Below are positions 1-14,851 of a stretch of DNA of 64,000 nt, piece by piece. A model generated the notes under the pieces. That model saw only the letters and a program-made list of their open reading frames with translations, was not told where the DNA came from and searched no databases. The stretch comes from Volutella citrinella (taxonomy: Eukaryota > Ascomycota > Sordariomycetes > Hypocreales > Nectriaceae), in assembly GCA_034401135.1 (NCBI GenBank), contig JAWZSP010000011.1:310001-374000 (forward strand). Reading direction: 5' to 3'. How positions within the stretch are numbered: position 1 is the stretch's first letter; every line of letters starts with the position of its first letter. A program made the translations under genes and the position numbers.

Positions 1-189
1 ATTTTTTATATTAAGTATTAAATATACTATTTTTTATTAATAAATTATTATTTTCTAAAGTATTTTAATTAAATTTATATTATATTAAAGTCTAAAAATC
101 TTATATTATATAATATACTAATTATAAATATAATAATTAATTTATTTAATATATTATTTAATATTATTTATTTAATAAATTATAATTAA

Positions 190-710
190 AATAAAAAATA
201 AAGCTCTAATAATATAGAGTATAAAAATAGAGTAATAAGTAATAAGTTATTATAAAAATTATAAAAAAATTATTAATATAATAGTCTAATAATACTATTA
301 ATATAATTATAAACCTAGTCTTAAACTATTTATATATTTTATATATTAATATTTTATAACGCCTATTTAAAATCTTATATAAATATATAATTATTATATT
401 ATAATCTAAGTTTTTAGTATTTAAACTATTATTTAATAGTATATCTTAATAACTATAATATTATAATTTAAATTAATTTTAAAAAGCTTATTAAGTATTT
501 ATCTATTATAGTAATTTTTAAGCTTTTAATAAATTAAAAATTATATATAGAATAAAAAAATAAAAAAGGGTTATTAATTTCTTTAATTTATATAAAGGTT
601 TTTTTTTAAAATATTTAAATATAAAGATAGTTTTTAAGAATTATTAATTTTATTAATATATATAAAATAAACTCTTTTAAGTAATTATTATTATGAAAGT
701 ATTAATTAAA
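190..710 (+). repeat. Dispersed repeat Y, copy 1
   Basis: This stretch aligns by eye, with many substitutions and small gaps, to 24,340-24,900 in the same orientation. The clearest blocks are the 'ataagttattataaaaa' and 'aattataaacctag' stretches at 230-320 and the 'aatatatataaaataaact' stretch near 655-675. It is a remnant of a multicopy element; the family cannot be named because no coding signal survives. Confidence 0.6.
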
Positions 711-2603
711 TATATATTATAATAATAATATTTAATAATATATTTAATTTAATTAATAATAAAAAGTTAATAATATTTATAAAAATAAATAAAATATTTA
801 AAATAATTTAATTTAACTTAAATAAAAAGTTTAATAATTTATTACTTATTTTTTTAATATTTTTATATAATATATTTATATATTAAATAATAATAAATAT
901 TAGCTTTTATTTATTATTATTCTACTTTTAATATATATATTATTTTTAAATAAAAAGAAATCTTTATAATATAAAATATATTTTTTAATAATTTTAATTA
1001 TTATATAAAATATATAAAATAATTAAATATATTAATTTTAAAAATTAAGCTAGTACTAATTATAATTAAAAAGATAGTATTTTACTTATTAAATAAAAAA
1101 ATATATAATTATTTATTAATAATATATATTTATAATTATAAATAACTATATGTTTTTATATTATTATTTATATTAATAGCTACTAATCTTATAATTAAGC
1201 TAGCTATTAATTTAATACTAAAGTTTATAATTATATCAGCTTATTTACTAATAGCTTAATATTATTATTAATTTTATAAAAGTAGTATTTCTATATTAAT
1301 TTATTACTTAATAATAATATAATAATTACTTTCTCTTTTAACTTAATAATACTTTACTATTTATAATTATAATTTTATAATTTATATTATTTAAGTCCTA
1401 TTTTTAATTCACTTACACTTATTTAAATTAATTATATTAAAATATATATTATATTAAAATAATTTTAGCTTCTATATTTATTTTATTAAATAATATTATA
1501 ACTATATATATAAAAAAATATATTAATTTAAATAAAATGATTTTAAATAGATAGTTTTAAGTTATTAAAAAGTAAGATATAAGTTTTAAAAAAATAGACC
1601 TAGAGCTTAAATCTTATAAAATATAGAAAAGTGAAATAAGCTATTAAGTAATTAAAAAGCTAAGTATTAGTATAATAGTTTATTTAAAAAAAGAAATAAT
1701 TAAATAGATTATTATTTATAAATATAATATTATAATTATTTTATAATATTTATATTAATTTAATAAGTTTAAAAGCTTTTTATAACTCTAATTGTAATAT
1801 AAACTACTAAATTATTATAAGAAAGATATTTTATAATATTTTATAATTACTTTATTTATAATATTAATTAATATTTAATATATAAATATATTAAAAAGTA
1901 TTATTTATAAAATTATAACTATTATAATAATTAGTATATCAATTAGTATATAAATATATAGTAATTTAATAAATATATTAGTAGTACCTTAAGTATAATT
2001 ATATAAATTATATTTAAAATAGTTATTATTATATAATATATTTATATATTTATAAAACTTGATTTTAATTAGTATATTTAATTAAAAATCAAAATTAAAT
2101 AAAAAAGCTATAATATTCTAAATATATTAATTACTATATTAAAGTTTATTATTAAAAAAGTTTTTTTATTTTAATCTATTTTATTAATAAACTTCTTTTT
2201 TTTATTTATAATATTTTTAATTTTAATATAAAATATAATAAGTTTATTATAATATATAAATAAGTAATTAATTAATATTAATATAGGTATTAAATATTTT
2301 AATTTTAATATTTTATTAATTTTAAAAGGGTTTTAAATAAAGTTTAATTATAAATTATTAAATAGCTTATTTTTAAATAATAATAATATTATAATTTAAG
2401 CTTTTATAATTTATAATTATATTATTAAAATTAAAAAAAAAGTTAATAATAATATAAATATTATTATTAATATTAATTAAAGCTTTTAAAAATCTTTAAG
2501 TAAATAATAAAAGTCTAGCTTAAAATATAAAAATAAGGTTATTTAAGTTATTAAAAATAATAATAAAATTATTAAGTATACTATTATTATTAAATATAAT
2601 TTT

Positions 2604-2920
2604 ATTACTTATTTTAAAATAAATCTTTAAAAAAACTTTAATTTTATTTAATATAAATAATCTTAAGCTTAAAGCTTTAATAATTTTATTAATTATAATT
2701 TATTTAAATTTAATACTATTATTATTATTAATAATAATATTTATTTTATTACTTATTTTAAAATAAATCTTTAAAAAAACTTTAATTTTATTTAATATAA
2801 ATAATCTAAAGCTTAAAACTTTAATAATTTAATTAATTATAATTTATTTAAATTTAATATTATTATTATTATTATTAATAATAATATTTATTTTATTACT
2901 TATTTTAAAATAAAAGTCTA
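2604..2920. repeat. Tandem repeat, period about 145 bp, just over two copies
   Basis: A unit starting 'attacttattttaaaataaa' begins near 2,604, again near 2,748 and again near 2,895, where it breaks off. The first two units are nearly identical over their full length, differing by a few substitutions and an expanded ATT tract. The near-identity is striking inside otherwise heavily diverged DNA and suggests a recent local duplication that took place after most of the mutation. Confidence 0.8.
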
Positions 2921-3668
2921 ACTCTTTATTAATAAATTAGCTATTTTTATAAATAAATATATTATAATATTTTTAAAAATTCTTTTTTAAAAAGTTAAAA
3001 AAAATTATTTATTTTATAAGTATTATTATTACTTTTTTTTAAATAAACTAGATTTATTTAATTTTATATTTTATAATTCTTATTATTAAATAATTACTTT
3101 TAATAAAATCTATTATTTATATTTTCTTAAGTTTATTAATATATTTAATTAAATATAAACTTAAATATCTTTTTAATATAGCTATATCTTAATAATAATA
3201 GATAGTATTTTAAAATACTTAAAATATTAAAAACTCAGGATATAAATACTTAAAATATATAGATAACCTTTAAGTAATTAACTTATATATCTTATTATAT
3301 ATATATATTATAAGTCTTTTTTATAATTATTTTATTATAAATAAGTAAATAATAATATCCTATTTAATATTTCTTTTATTAATAATAATTTAATTTCTTT
3401 TAATATATATTAAATATTTACTTAGCTTTTTATTTCTTAGCTTAAATCTTATAGAATAATATTTATTTTTTAATATTTTATAATATAATAATAATTTTTT
3501 TTAAATTAAGAATATTCTAATATTATTTTAGTTTATATTAATAAAAATATAAATAATATATATATTAATAAGTTATTATATTTTAAATATTTAATTTATT
3601 TTATATTAAAATTTAATAATTAAATATTATTAAAATAGTTAAAAGTAATATTATAATTTTTATAAAGG

Positions 3669-5430
3669 CTGTGATTTAGTTACTAATAAAATCACTGACT
3701 AAATAATTAAATTTAATTTAAGTAAATTGAGTTAGACTAAGTTTATTTAGTCTTAGTCTAACTAAAGTTACTTAACTATCTAACTAAAAGTAACTAAGAC
3801 TAAATGTTATCTAACTAAATTTAGTCTTAATTAATTTAATTAAACTAAACTTAGTTATTTAGTTAGTAATAGTTAGTTAGTAATTTAATTAGTCTTTCAA
3901 GTATAATTTAAATAAAAAATTAATATTAAATAGTAAAATTATAGAAAAATTATAATTAATATAATATATATAACAGAATACTTAAAATTAGTCTATTTAT
4001 AAATTTTAATATTAATAATAAGCTAAAAAGCTTAATTTATATAATAATACTTATTTTAAAAATTTAATATTTATTATTAATAAAACTATTATTTTAAATA
4101 CCTTTTTTAATATTAAAAATAAAATTATTAAAAATTAATATTTAAGTAATATATATAATTAGATATCTAAAATATATCTATTTATAGTTTTAAAACTAAT
4201 ATTAAGTAAAAAGGCTTAATTTATATAATACTTTTTATTACTTATTTAAGTACTTTTATACTAATTAATAAAAATGAAATTATAAAAAATAATATTTAAT
4301 ATATATATATAATTATTTATTTAAAATAAGTCTATTTTTAATTTTAAAATTAATATAAAATAAAAAGCTTAATTTATATAATAATACTTAGTTATTTATT
4401 TAAGCCTTTTAATATTAATTATTAATAAAGTTATTATTTTAAATATCTTACTAAATATTAATAGTAAAATTATAAGATGTTACTATTTATAAGCTATATA
4501 TAATATAATTTCTAAATTAAATCTAAAACTTAAAAATTAACTATTATATAGCTTAAAAATCACTTTCTTTTTTATTTTCTTTTAAATTAATTAGCCTTTT
4601 TTAGCTTTTACTTATTTCCCTTTAGGCTTATTTTAACTAGCTTCTTTTTCCTCTTAACCTTTTTAGATAATTCTTTTAAATTTTCAATTCCCTAGCTTTT
4701 TAATAAAACTAATTTCCTAATTAAGCTAAAAGAAATCCTATTTCTATTTTTAATAATTATATTAGTTAAAATAAAAAAGTTTCTTTTTATAACTATAAAA
4801 ATAATAAGAATAACTAAATAATACCTAGCTAAAATACTTAATATAAAAACACTAGTTTTATTAAAATTTTACTATTATAAGATATTAACTTAATTAATTA
4901 ATAAATAAAAGAATAATAAATAACTTATATCTTTTCCTAGCTTACTTTCTTATAAATATATATTATATTTCTTTTTATTAGTTAGAATATAATATATATA
5001 AATTATTATTAAAATTAATATCTAAAAGATTATAAAGCCTTAAATTAGGATTTAAAGTTAATTTATTAATAGATAGTTCTTCTTAACTAAAATAGTCCTC
5101 TTGCTTAGACTTAACCTTAATTAAAATTAATAAAATTATAATTTAATAAAGAAAATAAAAAAATAAAGTTATATAATAAATAGTACTTATATTTTATATA
5201 TAGCTTTAAAGGTATCTTTAATATTATATTTTATAATAAAATAATAATATAATACTTTATATAGCTTAAAATACTCTAATTTACATCTGAGGTTTAAAAT
5301 AAGAGCTAAAAGAAAAGGCCTAATTTAATTAATTAATTATTATATAATTAATAACTTAAATAAATAACTTACTTATAAAGTCTTTAGTAAGTGTTAAAGA
5401 ACTGATTATTTAATAATAAGTTAGACTTAT
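3669..5430 (+). mobile_element. Left arm of large inverted repeat (element end A)
   Basis: The arm starts with the end sequence 'gtgatttagtta', continues through about 230 bp rich in TTAGTC and GACTAA (with a hairpin of 11-bp arms at 3,731-3,762), then degenerate tandem units at about 3,960-4,560, then a stretch that matches the reverse complement of 18,130-19,010 closely. The match can be followed to about 5,430 and then fades. The arm is either one end of a transposon with very long terminal inverted repeats or one of two opposed copies of the same element. No transposase can be read because of the mutation. Confidence 0.7.
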
Positions 5431-5680
5431 TTTGGTTTATTTTAATAGTTTTCTATATAATATAATAACTTAAGAAAAATACTTCTTTTTATTAAAATAA
5501 ATATTTTAATAGCTTAGTATAAGGTTATATAACTTATAGCTTTTTTAAGACTTAGTATAAGTATTTATATATTCCCTTTTTATTATTTAAGTATATAATA
5601 AGATATATTTAATAGTTTAATAAATACTTAATATATATATACTTAGAAAGTATTAATATATTAGTAAAGTTAATAAGTAT

Positions 5681-5760
5681 TATATTATATTTAAAATAGC
5701 TATATTATATTTAAAATAGCTATATTATATTTAAAATAGCTATATTATATTTAAAATATC
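5681..5760 (+). repeat. Four tandem copies of a 20-bp unit
   Basis: Four consecutive 20-bp units, beginning at 5,681, 5,701, 5,721 and 5,741, read 'tatattatatttaaaatagc'. Three are identical and the last differs by one base near its end. Perfect repetition in this heavily mutated region means the array expanded recently, probably by replication slippage. Confidence 0.95.
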
Positions 5761-6894
5761 CTTTTTAAATATTTTTTTCTTTTTATTTAAATATAATAAG
5801 ATATATTTTAAAAATTAATTCTAATAATTATTTAATATAAAAAAGGTTATTTAACTATTTACTAATTAATAGTAAAAGATATTAATTTTTATAATAATAA
5901 TAGTAAGCTCTTTATAATTTATATATAAATCTAGAGTACTATCTTTTTAAAAAGTAAAAAAAGTAAAAGTATTTATAAAGCATTTCCTTTTATTAATATA
6001 ATTTATTACTTATTATTTTATAACCTACTTTAAAAAAGTATTTTACTGTTTTTTATTTAAAAAATAAAAAAGTTTAAATAAAAAGATTTTTCTTTTTAAT
6101 ATATTAATTATATATTCTATATTTAATAAAAGTAATAGTTTTTTTATTGATTATTTATTAAATACTTATATAAACTTAATAAATTTATTAAGTAGTTAGC
6201 TTTTTTTTTTATAATATTTTATATATTTAATAAATAAATTAATTATTAATTAATTTTATTATATAAGCCTTTTTTAAATAATAATAAAAATAGTAGTATA
6301 TTATTATTAGTAAGTTATTATTAAGTTTTTATATACTTAAAAATATATAAATAGTTTTTTTAAATTTAAAAAAACTTTAATAATAGTTTTATAATTTTTT
6401 AATAATATACTTAGAGTTTATTATAAAATTAATATTTTTTTAAATATAAGTTAATATATTATTATTATATAAACTTAATAAAATTATTTTTATAAAAGGT
6501 CTTTATTACTAAGCTTTTAATATATATTTATTAATTTTATTATTTTATATAATATATATATATATTAATATTTAATAAGTCTTTTAAATTATTAAAATAT
6601 ATTTTTTAAAATTATATTTTATTTTAAATATTTTTATTTAATTATTAAAAATATTATTATTATTATTATTATTTTAAAATATTTTATAATTATATTTTAA
6701 AAGTTCTTTTTATTTATATTTTTTTAATAATACTTTATGATTAATTAGTAAATAATCTTATTTTAATTAATTATGTATTAAAAAATAATTATTATTAATA
6801 ATTATAAATAATTTAATAAAAAAAGTAGTTATTTATATAATAATTAATAATTATTTATTTTATAATAAAATATAATATTTATATATAAATATAC

Positions 6895-8335
6895 TTAAAG
6901 TTAAAAAATAGTAAAATTAGGCTAGTATATTAACTTTTAATATTAAGTTCTATATATAGGCTCTATATTAAGTTACTAAGCTTTAAGCTAGATCTTTTTA
7001 TGTTTTTTAATATACTTACTTTTATATATTAAGTAAGCTCGACTTATTTTTTAAATACTTATTTTATTTAATTTAAAGTTCTATTTTTTTTATATATTTA
7101 GAAATTATATATATATAGGTTATATTTAAATTTATTAAAATACTTAAAAAAAAAAACAATTAAAATTTATTTTAACTTATTAAATAAATCAATTAAAATT
7201 ATATAACTATTAATTATAAGAGTTATTTTTATAAACTAATATATATAATATAAAATATTAATACTATAATATATTATTTTAATAATAATATTTAATAAAA
7301 TAAGAAATTATATATTTTATTTATTTAAGTTAAAGAAATAAGAAATTTATTCTTATATTATAATAACTAAGTTAAAATTTATTAAAATTATAATAAATTT
7401 AATAAATTAATAATATTAAACTTAATATATTATTATATTTATTAATTGATTTTTAAAAAAGCTTATTCATATAAAAAAAGTACTTAACTTTTTATAAAAA
7501 AAAGAAAATAATTTAAGTATTTTTAAAAATTAAAATATTTTTAGTTTTTTATATTAAATTTATTTTTTACTAATATTTTAATAATAAACTTTATTAAATC
7601 TTTTTATTAATTAATTAAAATTTTTATATTTAATTTATAATAATAAGAATTCTTTATATATTTTTAATTAATATATACTATAAATTAAATAATATATTAT
7701 ATTTTTTTATTTATATTTATATTATTAAAATATTAAAATTATAATAATATAATTTTTTTTATATTTATTAAATATAATTTATTTAATAAAATTTAATTAA
7801 AATTATAAAATATTAAAATAAATAATTTTTTTTATATATACTTTAAAACTTAATAATAAATATAAAATAATAAAATTAATAAATTATATATAATTTTAAT
7901 ATATTAAATAAACTACTTTTTTTTAAATTAAATAAGTAAATAAAGTTAATTATATTTATTTAATTTTAAAACTTTAAAAGTTTTTAAAACTTATATTAAT
8001 AAAATATATATTAAAGATAAATGAAGTTCTTTTATAATATATATTTTATATATAATACTAATAAGCTGACTTAATTAATTAATAAATTTATTAAAAATTA
8101 TAATATTTATTATTAAAATTAAGATAATTATTATAAATTATAAAAAAGAATTATTATATTATTATAATAGATTTTAACTTATAATTTTTAATAAAAATTA
8201 TAAGTTTATAAATTTAATTAAAAAAAGGATTATTTTAATATTATCTTAATAATATTAAGCTGCATAGCTTATATATAAAACTTAGTACTTTGAGTAAAAG
8301 TTAATATACTAGCTTAACTTTAAGAGTATACTTTT
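6895..8335. repeat. Possible small element bounded by inverted repeats
   Basis: About 70-80 bases at 6,895-6,975, containing 'ctagtatattaactttta', match the reverse complement of 8,265-8,335. The two arms enclose about 1.3 kb of AT-rich sequence without a readable frame. The arrangement fits a decayed DNA transposon or a pair of opposed repeats. No target-site duplication could be recognised. Confidence 0.45.
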
Positions 8336-11300
8336 TTCTAACTTTAAGCTCTTAGCTATCCCCTTATATAAGTTAATTTAAATAAAATATTTAATTATAT
8401 AAAAAAGCTAATTAGTTAATTATAATTTTTAATTAAATAAATTTATAATTAATATAAAATAATAAAGCTATTATTTTATAAAATAAAAATAAAAAGTCTT
8501 TTTAAAATTATAAATATTTTAAAAATATTTAAATTAAGTAATATAATTATAATTATAACTTTATAAACTTAAATAATTAAAAAAATAAAATAAAATAAAT
8601 AATTAAATAATAATATAAAAATACTTAAATAAGTTATTAATATAATAAGTTTTTAAAAAAACTTTTAAAAATATAATTTATATTTAAGTAAAAAAATCCT
8701 TAATAAATTCTTAATAATATTATTAAAAAGTTCTTTAATATAATATTATATTATTTTAAACTTATTAATAATTATAAAATAAATATAAAATCTTTTATAA
8801 AATCTTTTATAAAATATAATTTAAATAATTTTTATAATAAATAATTTTATTTTTTTAATTATATTTAATTTAAAACTTAAAAAAGTTTTATTTTTATTAT
8901 TTTAATATTAATTATAAAATTTTTAATATTAAAATTAATTTTTAATTAAATTTATTAAAAAATTTAAAATTATTAAAAGTATTTAATATCTAAAAAAATA
9001 TAAAGTTTATTTTAATATATTTAATTTAAACTTTAAATAAATATAAAAATTTATAATATTATTTTTAAATATATTTATTATAATATTAAAATTTATTATT
9101 AATAAATAATTATTATATTAATAGATTTTATTAATAAACTTATTATTTTTATTTATATTATTTTTAAAGATTTAATTTTTTATAATATTATAAAATAAGT
9201 TAATTAAGCTATATAATTAAATAAATAATTTATTTTAATTTATTTATTTATTATTTTAATAATTTTTAAAAATCCTTAAGATTTTTTTATTTTAAATTAT
9301 TAAATAATTTATTTTTAAATATTTAGTATAAATAAAGCTATAATATATTAAAAATATATTTAAAAACTTATTAATTTTATAAATATTTAATAAAATAATA
9401 ATAATAACTTAATTATTTTTTAATAAACTTTTAAAAATTAAATTTAATTTATAAGCTTTTAATTATTATAATACTTTAAAATATTAATAATTACTTAATA
9501 AGCTTCTATTATTTTATTTTACTTAAAATATTATTATATACTAATATTAAGTCCTTAAATTAATAAAGTTAAACTTAAATAAAAGCTGCCTAGCTAGCTT
9601 ATATTTATAATATTATTATTATTATTAAACTAGACTTAGCTGTTAAAAATATAAAGACTTTAATTAAAATATACTAAGAGTTCTTAGACTTTAAGATAGA
9701 ATAACTTAAGTTACTCTTAGTTAAATATTATAAGATAATTTCCTTATATATTAAGTAAGTAGTTCTTAAATATTTTATTTAATATATATATTTATACTTA
9801 ATTTACTACTTAAGTCAGTTAGCTTATATATCTAAGTATTAATATCTAAATACTAAGTTTAAATCTTTATTATAACTTTAAGATTAAAAATAAAAAAAGA
9901 TTTATAAAATAAAGAGTAAGTATATAATATATAGCTAATAATATAAATTAAATACTTTAAGTCTAGCTTTTTTATTAATAGATAAATTATTTTAAAAAGT
10001 TTATTAGTAATTAATCTCTAAGCTATTAATATATAAATATTATATAAGTTTATTTAAATTCTTAGCTTTAGTATTTTTTTAAGCTATATATAGAGCTTAT
10101 AATATAAATAATTATAATTATATATTTAATAAGTACTTATTACTAACTATAATCTTATAAAAGACTTAATTTATAAATAGCTTTAAGAAAATAAAAGTAA
10201 ATAAAGTAACTGTTTTAATATATACTTATTTACTTATTCTTTCTTAATTTAGCTTATAATTACTTTTTTGATTTTATTTTTATTTTTTAAAAAACTAATT
10301 TAGAATATAGTATTAAAAAAGCAGCTTATATTATTATATAATAATAAAAGCTTATTAATACTTATTTATATTCTTATACTATTTTAATTTAAAATTAATA
10401 ATAATAGTAAAAATAGCTAATATATATTATTAATTAAGTAAATTAGTAATATATTTTTGATAATAAATTAAAGCCTTATTATAACTAAGCTATTTTAGTA
10501 AATTACTTAATAATAAAATAAACGTATTAATTATATAAGTATTAAAAAGTTAAAAGTATTATAAATATAAATAATCTCTAACTTATAATTATAAAACTTT
10601 TAAAAAAATAAAATAAATATAATTATAAATGATTAAATTAAGACTATATAAAAAAGTAATAACTTTTATACTTATACCTTAATAATATAAAAAATTAACT
10701 AGGCTTTTATTAAATTATATTATAAAGTTAAATAATAATAATAAATATATATTACTAACTTAATAAATAGCTAGTTTTAATAATAAAGTACTATTAATTT
10801 TACTTATAAAAAATATATTAACTTATTTATATATAAAAAAGAGTTATATAATAAACTTAAATCTTTCAAATAAATATATATTAAAAGCTTAGCTAAGTTT
10901 TTTTTAAACTTAGTATTTACTTTATATTCTTTTTAATATTAAGAATATAAAGAATAGCCTTAATATAATAAACTACTATTATTTTTATCTAAAAGTTTTT
11001 TTAGATTTTTTTAAAAAAAAATAATAATAAAAAGTCTTTTTTAAAAAAGCCTAAGATATAATTAATAAAGTAGAATAGATTTAGAACTACTCTTTACTTA
11101 ATACTTACTAAGAACTTATATAATATAAATATTTAATAAATTCTTAATATTAAGAGTTATTATTAAAGTAAAATAGATTTTTAAATAAAGGTTTTTTAAT
11201 TATATATTTTATAAGGATTTTAGGATTTTTTTTATAAGTATATAAAATATATAAAAAAAGACTATTATATAAGCTATAATATAAATAGTAAGTTTTTATA

Positions 11301-13989
11301 AAATAAGTCTTAGTATATTTCTTAGTACTTTATATTATAATATAAAAAGTTTTTTTTATAAAAGAAATAATAATAACTAAGAAAATAAGTAAATATAAGT
11401 TTTAAAATAAAACAGCTTATAGTATTATAATTAATTATTATTATTAATTAAATTATTGAAAAAGAGCTTTAATAATTAAATAAAACTAAAAATAAAAAGT
11501 TATTATAAATATAGATATATATATAAATAGACCTTATTAATTATAAATTAATAAAAATATTAAATCCTTAACTACTTATTAAGATTATAATATTAATATT
11601 TTTTTTAATTAATAAGCTTAGTAAAGTTAAGGTTATATATATATATATATATAATCTTACTTTTTTTTAATAAATTTAAAAAAGTATTTAAAAAAAAATA
11701 CTATAAGTTTTTAAAATAATTAATTATTTAGAAAGTATAATAAACTTTTTATTTTTTAATAACTTAATAAAGTAAAAAGATATTATAATCTTAATAATTA
11801 CTTATTTTCAAGCCTATATCTTAGTCTTAATTATAAAACTAAAAGTTTTTATATTTTTAAAAGCTTTTTAAAATAAAAAAAAATAAACTTTCTTTTTTAT
11901 TTATATAAAGCTATTTTTAATAAGGATTATTTTATTAAAACTTTTAAATAAAAAGTTAGAAAATACTATTTTAATAATCCTTTTTTTATAATTATTAAAA
12001 TATATATAAGTATTTAATCAGTAATTAGCTTAAAGCTTTTTATTATTTCTTAATATAAGGTATATAATTAATATTTAAAAAAGAAAAATCTTATTATTAA
12101 ACTATTATATATAATTAATAAAATCTAAAAAGGTATTAATAAAGTATTTAATAAAGTAATAAGTTTTTAAATATATTCTAGCTATTTAAAAACTTAATAA
12201 GTACTCTTATTTTATTTATATTTAAAAAATAAAATACTTTACTTTTATATAAACTATTAAAGCCTTAATATTATTATTATTAAAGTTAGTACTTTTTTAT
12301 ATTACTTAATAACTTACTAAGCTAACTTTTTTAAATTAAATAGATTTTTAAAGTTAACATTTAAGATATTAATTATTATATTTATATTAAGAAAATTTAT
12401 TATAAAAAAACAACTGTTTATATATATTATAAGTATTTATAATATATAATTATACTTTTTAAATTAACTAATATATTAATAATATTCTAAGTATAGATTT
12501 ATTAAACTCTTACTAGCTTATTAAATATATATTATATTAAATATTTTAATAATATTATTATTTATTTATTAATTAAGAAAAAGTATATTAAATAATTTAA
12601 GTAAGTTTTAAAATAATTTTATATAACTTAATTATATACTAAACTCTTAAAATATATATTTTATTAATAAGAAATTAACCTTTTAAAGTATTATATTATT
12701 TAAGAAGGGATCTAGATAAAGCTTAAGTATATTTAAGTTATTATTAAATAATTAATATTTTAATTATTTTAAGATATCTAAGTTATTTTAGGCTTTTATA
12801 ATTTCTATTAAAAGTTTATTTTTTAATATTTTAAAAGAGTCTTTTTTTAATAAACTTATTTAAAAATTATTAAGAAAATAAAAAAATTCAAAAATTCTAT
12901 TTTTTAAAAAATAATAGATATATTTAAGAACCTAAAAAAGGCTTTATTCTAGTAATAATCTTTTTATACTAAAACCTTATATTTTTATTAAAAATAGAAG
13001 TTAATATACTTATATTAATAATTAAAAAGCTATTAGCTTAATTATATAAAAGCTAATAATAATTTATTACTTAATTTTTATAAAAGTTTATAAATATTAA
13101 GTATTAATAAAATATAAGATAGTAAAAGCTACTAGTTATTACTAAGTACTTAAAGTATTAAAATTAATATTTATTAAAGTTTTTAAAATAATTTATTATA
13201 TTTATAAATTATAAGACCTTATAAGATATTTTTAAAACTTTTATAAAAGATTTTAAAAAAAACTAATATATTTAATATATTAGCTTTTAGAATTTAATTT
13301 TAATACTTAATATTAGCTTAATAAAAGTAACTTAATTAATAGCTTATTAAAAATACTAAACTAGATATAAAGTACTTTTATAAATAGTAATATATTACTT
13401 ATATTAATATATAAACTAAACTTAATAAAAAAATATTTTTTAAATTTATAGTATATAATTACTAATTTAAATTAAGATTATATTAAACTAAATTAAAAAA
13501 ATACTATAACTTATAAAATAGTTATAGTTTTTATTTAAATAACTTACTAATTAAATAATAAAAACTTAGAAATCCTAATTAAAGCTTTTTTATTTTTAGC
13601 TAGTAATTTTTAAAAAAGCTATTATAAACTATATATTAAGTAATAATTATTAAAATATAAATAAGAGTATAGACTTACAAAGCTTTTTATTTTTAAGTTA
13701 TAATACTTACTTTTTAAAATAATTTTTTATAAAAAATTATTAAGACTTAAAAAAAACTAAAATTATTATATTAAACTAATATATCTTATACTTAATTATT
13801 TAAAAATTAATAAAAAGTAAAATAATATTATTATATAATTATTATATAAATTAAAAATATTAATAAAAAAGTAATAAATTACTCATTTAAAATAATCAGC
13901 TTATATAAATACTAAATATATAAATATTAAGAATACCTTTTTTTTAAAGAAAAGTAATTAATAATTTAAAATAGTATATATTATATATA

Positions 13990-14570
13990 AAGATCTTTTA
14001 TTTATATTATAATAATTCTTAATTAAAATATATAAAAATAGCTAAAATAGTTAATTTAATTTATTATAAATTTTACTAAATAAACCTTTTTAAGAATATT
14101 AAAAATTATATAAAAATATATAAGCCTTATTAAAATATATAAATACTAAGATATTATTTTTATAGTAAGCTATAATTACTATTTTTATTATCTTACTTAC
14201 TTTAAAAAATTAATATATACTTTATTATAAAACTATTATACATTACTTAAGTATTTAATAAACTTATAAATACTATCTTTGTTATTATATATTATATAAC
14301 TAAGTATATATTATTTATTTTAAAAATAATATAATTAAAAACTACTTATTTAATAGCTATTTTTTATAAAAAAGTAAATTATAAGTTTAATAAATTCAAA
14401 AGAATTATTAATAATAAAAATAAATATTTTATTAATTAATAATTAAGTAAACTGTATAAAAAATAAGTTATAAAATATAAGCTTTTTATTATAAATTATT
14501 TTTAAATAAATAATTAAATTAACAAACTAAACTAGAGTTTAAAAAAGTATTTATATATTTATATTAAATA
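13990..14570 (+). repeat. Dispersed repeat X, copy 1
   Basis: This segment aligns with 23,640-24,210 in the same orientation over about 570 bp, with blocks such as 'attaaaaattatataaaaat' shared exactly and many single-base differences between them. It is a remnant of the same multicopy element family; no protein can be read. Confidence 0.65.
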
Positions 14571-14851
14571 ATTATTATAAAACTAAGAAATATACTTACT
14601 TAAAATAAAGCTTATAAATAATAATAGCTATTATAATATTATTAATATATTACTAGTTAAGGTATTAATATATTACTAATTAAGGTATTTATAAACTATT
14701 ACTTTTATAATATAAAGTATATTTTAAACTTATTAAAAACTAAGCTTAAAAAAGTCTAAAATAGAATATAAATAATTATAAAAGTCTATTAAAAAACTAT
14801 TAAATATTAATAATAAATAATTAAATCCTAAGTTAAGTATTATATAGAATT

